From JAVVWB01 sp036652335 (GTDB lineage: Bacteria; Synergistota; Synergistia; Synergistales; Synergistaceae): a stretch of 64,000 nt of DNA. The stretch lies in NCBI GenBank assembly GCA_036652335.1, contig JAVVWB010000009.1, forward strand, positions 17,941 to 81,940, given 5' to 3'. A program made the position numbers and the translations under genes. Of this stretch, positions 60,085 to 64,000 are shown one piece after another. Position 1 is the first letter of the stretch. Every line of letters begins with the position of its first letter. The notes under the pieces were generated by a model, which saw only the letters and a list, made by a program, of their open reading frames with translations, was not told where the DNA came from and made no database searches.

Positions 60085-63000
60085 TTATTTATTATTTTCT
60101 TTGTCTGCACCATAAGGAGCTTTAGGTTCTGCCACCATCGACAAATTATTCTGTGGGTTTATTTCATATACAACACCCTTATGTTCTTCTTCGATGAATG
60201 ATGATGAACCACCAACGCCAAAATACTTTTCAAAGAAAGCTTTCAACTTATCTATAACACCTTGTTTCTTCTTGGCTCTGCCACCATCACCGAATCGTGA
60301 TACAGGAGGCATCAATTTATCTATATCTGTACCTGCTGTTTTGATTTCTCCATCACGGAAAGCGTTCTCTAAGAACTTTTTGGTATCATTTGGTTTTAGT
60401 TTTTCTTCTGTGATTATTTTCTGCAAATCATCTTCACGTTGTTTTACCACATAGTCGTGCCACTCATTCATAACATCATCTACATCATTGACACCGGAAA
60501 TAAAGGTTTCAATCAACTGCTTTTTGCTGCGAAGTTCCGGGCTGGCATCAATAGCCTTGTTAATCGTTATCAGCACTTCCTTATCTTCGCAATGAGTATC
60601 GTGGTATTTTTTTACAAGCATAAGAATATAGTCTATATTGATTTCAATTTGCTTGATGAGTTCAACCTCAAACACAATATCGTCTGTGATATCCTTGCTC
60701 TCACCATTCTTACGCTTTTGATTCCATTCATCACGCAAGTCTTGGTATCTTCCGAGATAATCCTGCAAGTCACGTTCTGTAATCATTTCTTTATCTTTGA
60801 ATTCATCAAAGGAAACAAGAAGATTTCGCATACGAAGTATCGCACCAAACAGGGAAATAAAATTCTTCTGATTTTGCTCACCTATAATCTGTGGCTCTGA
60901 TAGCGGAAATTTGTTATTCAAGTCCTCCATCATATCCACATAACCGGGCATTGGTTTCCCATCCACAGACTCGTATCCATAATAGTAATCTTTGAAACTG
61001 TTGAGCAGGACGATTCCACCTGCATTCTTATCTCCGAATAACGATATTGCACTATCCACACGCTTTTGCAAATTTCTAAAACACACAATATTTCCAAAAG
61101 TCTTAATGGAATTAAGAATACGGTTAGTACGACTGAATGCCTGTATCAGTCCGTGCATTTTTAAGTTCTTGTCCACCCATAAGGTATTCAGCGTGGTTGC
61201 GTCAAAACCTGTGAGGAACATATTTACTACAATCAACAAGTCCAATTCCTTGTTCTTCATACGAAGGGATACATCTTTATAGTAGTTCTGGAATTTGTCC
61301 GAAGATGTATCATAATTTGTATGGAATGTTTCGTTATAATCTTTGATGGCTGATTCCAAGAAATCACGAGATGGTTTATCAAGAGCAGAGGTATCCTCTG
61401 AATTTTCCTCATCTAATATTCCGTCTGTGTCTTCTTCGTTTACACCATAGCTAAAGATAGTTGCAACGCGAAGCTTTTTGGCGGGGTCATCTGCCATCTG
61501 CTTTGTAAATTCATCGTAGTATAATTTTGCCATCGGTACAGAGGACACTGCGAAGATTGAATTAAATCCGCTAAGACGCTGTTTCTGTTTAATTTCTTCC
61601 ACAGCACCACGGTCTGCAGAGGCTACCTCTTGAATATTCGTTAAGGTATTGAAAATATAAGTTTTATCCCAACGATATGTTTTCTGATCGAAATGCTCCA
61701 AAATGTATTTTGTTACAAGAGCAATTCTCTTAGGTGCCATCATGGCTTTTTCACGATTGATGTCCCATACCATCTCATCTGTGATTTCTTCTTCCACATC
61801 CATTGTCTTAATATAATCTACACGGAACGGTAGGACATTCTTATCATTGATAGCATCTACAATGGTATAAGTGTGAAGCTGGTCACCAAAGGTTTGTCCT
61901 GTAGTGAAGAATTCCGGATTTTTTGCTTTTCCGGAATTAGCTGCAAAAATAGGTGTTCCTGTAAAACCGAACAAATGATATTTCTTAAAGTTCTTTACAA
62001 TAGCCGTATGCATATCACCAAACTGACTGCGGTGACACTCATCGAAAATGATAACAATATGTTTATCATAAACTTCATGCTTTTGATATTTTTTTATGAA
62101 AGATGCCAGTTTCTGAATGGTAGTTATGATAATATGCGCATTTGGATTTTCTAACTGTTTTTTCAAAATTGCCGTTGAGGTGTTGCTGTTGGCAGCACCT
62201 TTTTCAAAACGGTCATATTCTTTCATGGTTTGATAGTCTAAATCTTTACGGTCAACCACAAATAGCACTTTGTCGATAAATGGCATCTGTGATGCCAAAC
62301 GAGCAGTTTTGAATGATGTCAGTGTTTTTCCACTACCCGTGGTATGCCAAATGTAGCCACCACCTTCAACACTACCATATTTTTTATAGTTATTAGCAAT
62401 CTCAATACGACTTAAAATACGCTCTGTTGCTGTAATCTGATACGGACGCATAACCATGAGCATATTTTCTGAAGTGAAGATACAATACTTTGTGAGTACG
62501 TTCAAAATAGAATGTCTTGCAAAAAAGGTCTTTGTAAAATCAATCAAGTCAGTTATAACACGGTTGTTGGCATCTGCCCAATAGGAAGTAAATTCAAAGC
62601 TATTGCTTGTTTTACCCTTTTTCGTTTTCTCAGATGTAGCATCTTTGATTGCATTAAAGCGTGTGCTGTTAGAATAATATTTGGTGTTCGTACCGTTAGA
62701 AATTACGAAGATTTGCACATACTCAAATAAGCCACAGCCTGCCCAGAAGCTATCTCGCTGATAGCGATTGATTTGGTTGAAAGCCTCCCTAACAGCAACA
62801 CCTCTGCGTTTTAACTCGATATGAACCAGTGGCAGACCATTTACAAGTACTGTCACATCATAACGGTTGTCATAGTTCGCACCATCATCTTTTCCAAGAA
62901 CATATTGGTTAATGACCTGTAGGAAGTTGTTGTGGATATTCTTTTTATCAATCAATGTGATATTTTTGGAAGTTCCATCATCACGTTTTAATACTTGAAC

Positions 63001-63318
63001 GAAGTCCTCCTGTATCTTACGAGTTTTCTCCACAATATGTTCGTTGGGATTTGCCACAGCGTCAGTAAAGAAATGCTCCCATTCAGTATCAGAAAAATGA
63101 TAATGATTGAGTTCCTCTAACTGTTTACGCAGATTGCCTATCAGTTCCTTCTCTGTATGAATTTGAAGATATTCGTACCCTTGTTCGCATAGTAAACGGA
63201 TAAACTCCTTTTCCAGTGCTGCCTCGCTTTGGTAGCTGTCGGAACGTGCCTTCGCAGGCTCGTACTCAGTAACAACTGTATTTTCGTTTGTTTCTGCAAC
63301 GATATTGAAATATGGCAC
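60085..63318 (-). CDS. hsdR: type I restriction enzyme, R subunit
   Basis: A 1077-residue motor/nuclease subunit. The N-terminal PD-ExK nuclease is seen in DVTVLVNGLPLVHIELKRRG; the SF2 translocase has motif I HTTGSGKTLTS, motif II DECHRSQFG, motif III FTGTPIF and motif VI-like QAFSRTNRI. A C-terminal helical region that binds the methylase complex follows. GTG 63318 is the start, with GAGGGTG upstream. It cuts DNA when the M2S1 complex meets unmethylated sites. Unlike the resident minus-strand genes it uses many G- and T-ending codons, a sign of recent transfer. The hsdS gene lies 24 bases upstream; hsdM must be beyond the window edge. Confidence 0.96.
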   Translation of the reverse strand: MPYFNIVAETNENTVVTEYEPAKARSDSYQSEAALEKEFIRLLCEQGYEYLQIHTEKELIGNLRKQLEELNHYHFSDTEWEHFFTDAVANPNEHIVEKTRKIQEDFVQVLKRDDGTSKNITLIDKKNIHNNFLQVINQYVLGKDDGANYDNRYDVTVLVNGLPLVHIELKRRGVAVREAFNQINRYQRDSFWAGCGLFEYVQIFVISNGTNTKYYSNSTRFNAIKDATSEKTKKGKTSNSFEFTSYWADANNRVITDLIDFTKTFFARHSILNVLTKYCIFTSENMLMVMRPYQITATERILSRIEIANNYKKYGSVEGGGYIWHTTGSGKTLTSFKTARLASQMPFIDKVLFVVDRKDLDYQTMKEYDRFEKGAANSNTSTAILKKQLENPNAHIIITTIQKLASFIKKYQKHEVYDKHIVIIFDECHRSQFGDMHTAIVKNFKKYHLFGFTGTPIFAANSGKAKNPEFFTTGQTFGDQLHTYTIVDAINDKNVLPFRVDYIKTMDVEEEITDEMVWDINREKAMMAPKRIALVTKYILEHFDQKTYRWDKTYIFNTLTNIQEVASADRGAVEEIKQKQRLSGFNSIFAVSSVPMAKLYYDEFTKQMADDPAKKLRVATIFSYGVNEEDTDGILDEENSEDTSALDKPSRDFLESAIKDYNETFHTNYDTSSDKFQNYYKDVSLRMKNKELDLLIVVNMFLTGFDATTLNTLWVDKNLKMHGLIQAFSRTNRILNSIKTFGNIVCFRNLQKRVDSAISLFGDKNAGGIVLLNSFKDYYYGYESVDGKPMPGYVDMMEDLNNKFPLSEPQIIGEQNQKNFISLFGAILRMRNLLVSFDEFKDKEMITERDLQDYLGRYQDLRDEWNQKRKNGESKDITDDIVFEVELIKQIEINIDYILMLVKKYHDTHCEDKEVLITINKAIDASPELRSKKQLIETFISGVNDVDDVMNEWHDYVVKQREDDLQKIITEEKLKPNDTKKFLENAFRDGEIKTAGTDIDKLMPPVSRFGDGGRAKKKQGVIDKLKAFFEKYFGVGGSSSFIEEEHKGVVYEINPQNNLSMVAEPKAPYGADKENNK

Positions 63319-63342
63319 GGTGACTTCACCCTCTTTCTCTTT

Positions 63343-63933
63343 TTATAGTTTTTCAAAAGATAATAATTTATCTCGGTAGTATTCGTATTGTTTTTGTCTT
63401 GCCTCAATTTCTGCAGGCAAGCCTGTAGAGATGTCATTGCATAGGGTGTCAAATCTGTCAAGTAATGCAACAATTCTTTTTTGCTCATCTAATGGTGGTA
63501 ATTCAATTTGTAGTTTTTCAATAACTGTTCTAGAAAGTCGTGGGATACTAGCCGTTCTAACATTTTGTCGTATATAGTTTTGTCTTGAAAGTAAATAGTA
63601 GTAAAGGAACTTGTTTATTACTCCATGCAGATTGCTAAATACGAAACAATCATCTGCCGCCCAAAAACTATCTTTGCAATATCCTATTTCTCCTGCTGCA
63701 CCTGCACTTATTACATAAGTAGACTCCCCATCGCAGTTGCATTTGTCATAATATCCCATAGGTAATAGGCTGTTCTGATATACAGGATATTCTCCATTAT
63801 TTGATAATTGCTTTTTCACTACTCTTACGCCACGAGTAATTGTAGCAATATCAGAAAGTTTTACATTTACGTAACCAAAAACATATTGACACAGCTTGAT
63901 TAACGAATTATACTCGTCTGTCTGTCTGAGCGA
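63343..63933 (-). pseudogene. hsdS: type I specificity subunit, C-terminal half, out of frame with its N-terminal half
   Basis: The frame is open from 63933 and codes for a target recognition domain and the C-terminal conserved helix (VKLSDIATITRG, IPRLSRTVIEKLQIELPPLDEQKRIV, AEIEARQKQYEYYRDKLL). It has no proper start: the first GTG (63819) would cut the first strand of the recognition domain. The preceding half of HsdS, in another frame, stops at 63908-63910. The two frames meet at a GTCT repeat, and loss of one four-base unit would join them into one normal HsdS. It may thus be a phase-variable gene in the off or truncated state, or a broken gene. Confidence 0.8.
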
Positions 63934-64000
63934 CTATGTTGCCCGTTTCAGCAAATGTCAATAGGGCATCACGATAAAATTCATATTGTTTTTTTCGTGC
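63908..64000 (-). CDS. hsdS: type I specificity subunit, end of the N-terminal half (cut by the window edge)
   Basis: The last 30 codons of an HsdS frame entering from beyond the window. The sequence ARKKQYEFYRDALLTF is the conserved spacer helix found both in the middle and at the end of HsdS proteins. The frame then runs across the GTCT repeat and stops at TAA (63908-63910). A half-length HsdS with one recognition domain could still work as a dimer, as known for truncated EcoR124I/EcoDXXI subunits. Confidence 0.75.
   Translation of the reverse strand, partial: ARKKQYEFYRDALLTFAETGNIVAQTDRRV
63916..63928 (-). repeat. tetranucleotide repeat at the hsdS frame junction
   Basis: GTCT repeated three times plus one G (CAGA units on the coding strand). 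With two copies, or five, the upstream and downstream hsdS frames join; with the three present they do not. Confidence 0.8.

Noticed and set aside
59861..60115. 84-residue plus-strand frame in the gap before hsdR
   Set aside because: It spans the hsdR terminator hairpin, has no ribosome site and no protein-like features.
63916..63928. CRISPR-like or larger repeat array
   Set aside because: Only three four-base units are present; no spacers or longer direct repeats occur anywhere in the window.

Overview
The window reads as a piece of chromosome from an AT-rich, anaerobic, amino-acid-fermenting bacterium with a Gram-negative (diderm) envelope. The envelope is inferred from a nearly complete Kdo/lipid A operon (lpxI, lpxB, msbA, lpxK, kdsA, kdsD, waaA, kdsB). 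The fermentative lifestyle is inferred from a selenocysteine-containing glycine reductase unit, an ethanolamine ammonia-lyase locus, amino acid racemases, asparaginase, peptidases, three NSS-family transporters and other amino acid carriers. Synergistota is the best guess; Negativicutes or another LPS-bearing Clostridia-like group is possible. No rRNA, tRNA, CRISPR array, phage or transposase gene was found.

Layout. 1-9.8 kb: amino acid uptake and catabolism (Asp/Glu-type racemase and binding protein, two tandem fold-type IV aminotransferases, asparaginase with an unknown protein, a dicarboxylate/amino acid symporter, a class II aldolase-like protein), then a CatA-like acetyltransferase and a UPF0173 hydrolase. 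10-22 kb: aspS-hisS, an ABC amino acid importer with a fused binding protein/permease, pepA-amidohydrolase-recD2 and a K+ channel-like protein. 22.2-27.6 kb: a compact ethanolamine operon (ANTAR regulator, shell protein, eutV broken by an in-frame TAA, eutW, eutB, eutC) behind a strong promoter and a leader with an intrinsic terminator. 27.6-32.4 kb: PLP racemase, DMT and NSS transporters, and a secreted rhodanese. 32.5-44.8 kb: the lipid A/Kdo operon, with an LpxK-glycosyltransferase fusion, an ELM1-like protein, a deoxyhypusine-synthase-like protein and a waaA that must start at CTG. 44.9-53.4 kb: ZIP transporter, HD protein, a tkt-trmI-queH-purM-like-pepP-rubredoxin operon, and lrgA-lrgB. 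53.4-59.7 kb: glycine reductase genes grdX-grdE-grdB behind a glycine riboswitch, flanked by two NSS transporters. 60-64 kb: a type I restriction-modification system (hsdR and a split hsdS) with a base composition unlike the rest.

How it fits together. Peptidases and importers supply amino acids; racemases and PLP aminotransferases interconvert them; glycine is sensed by RNA and reduced by the grd system; ethanolamine is cleaved by EutBC under ANTAR-type antitermination. A striking global property is that plus-strand genes use T/G-ending codons and minus-strand genes A/C-ending codons. This suggests the plus strand is the leading strand, so most genes here would lie on the lagging strand.
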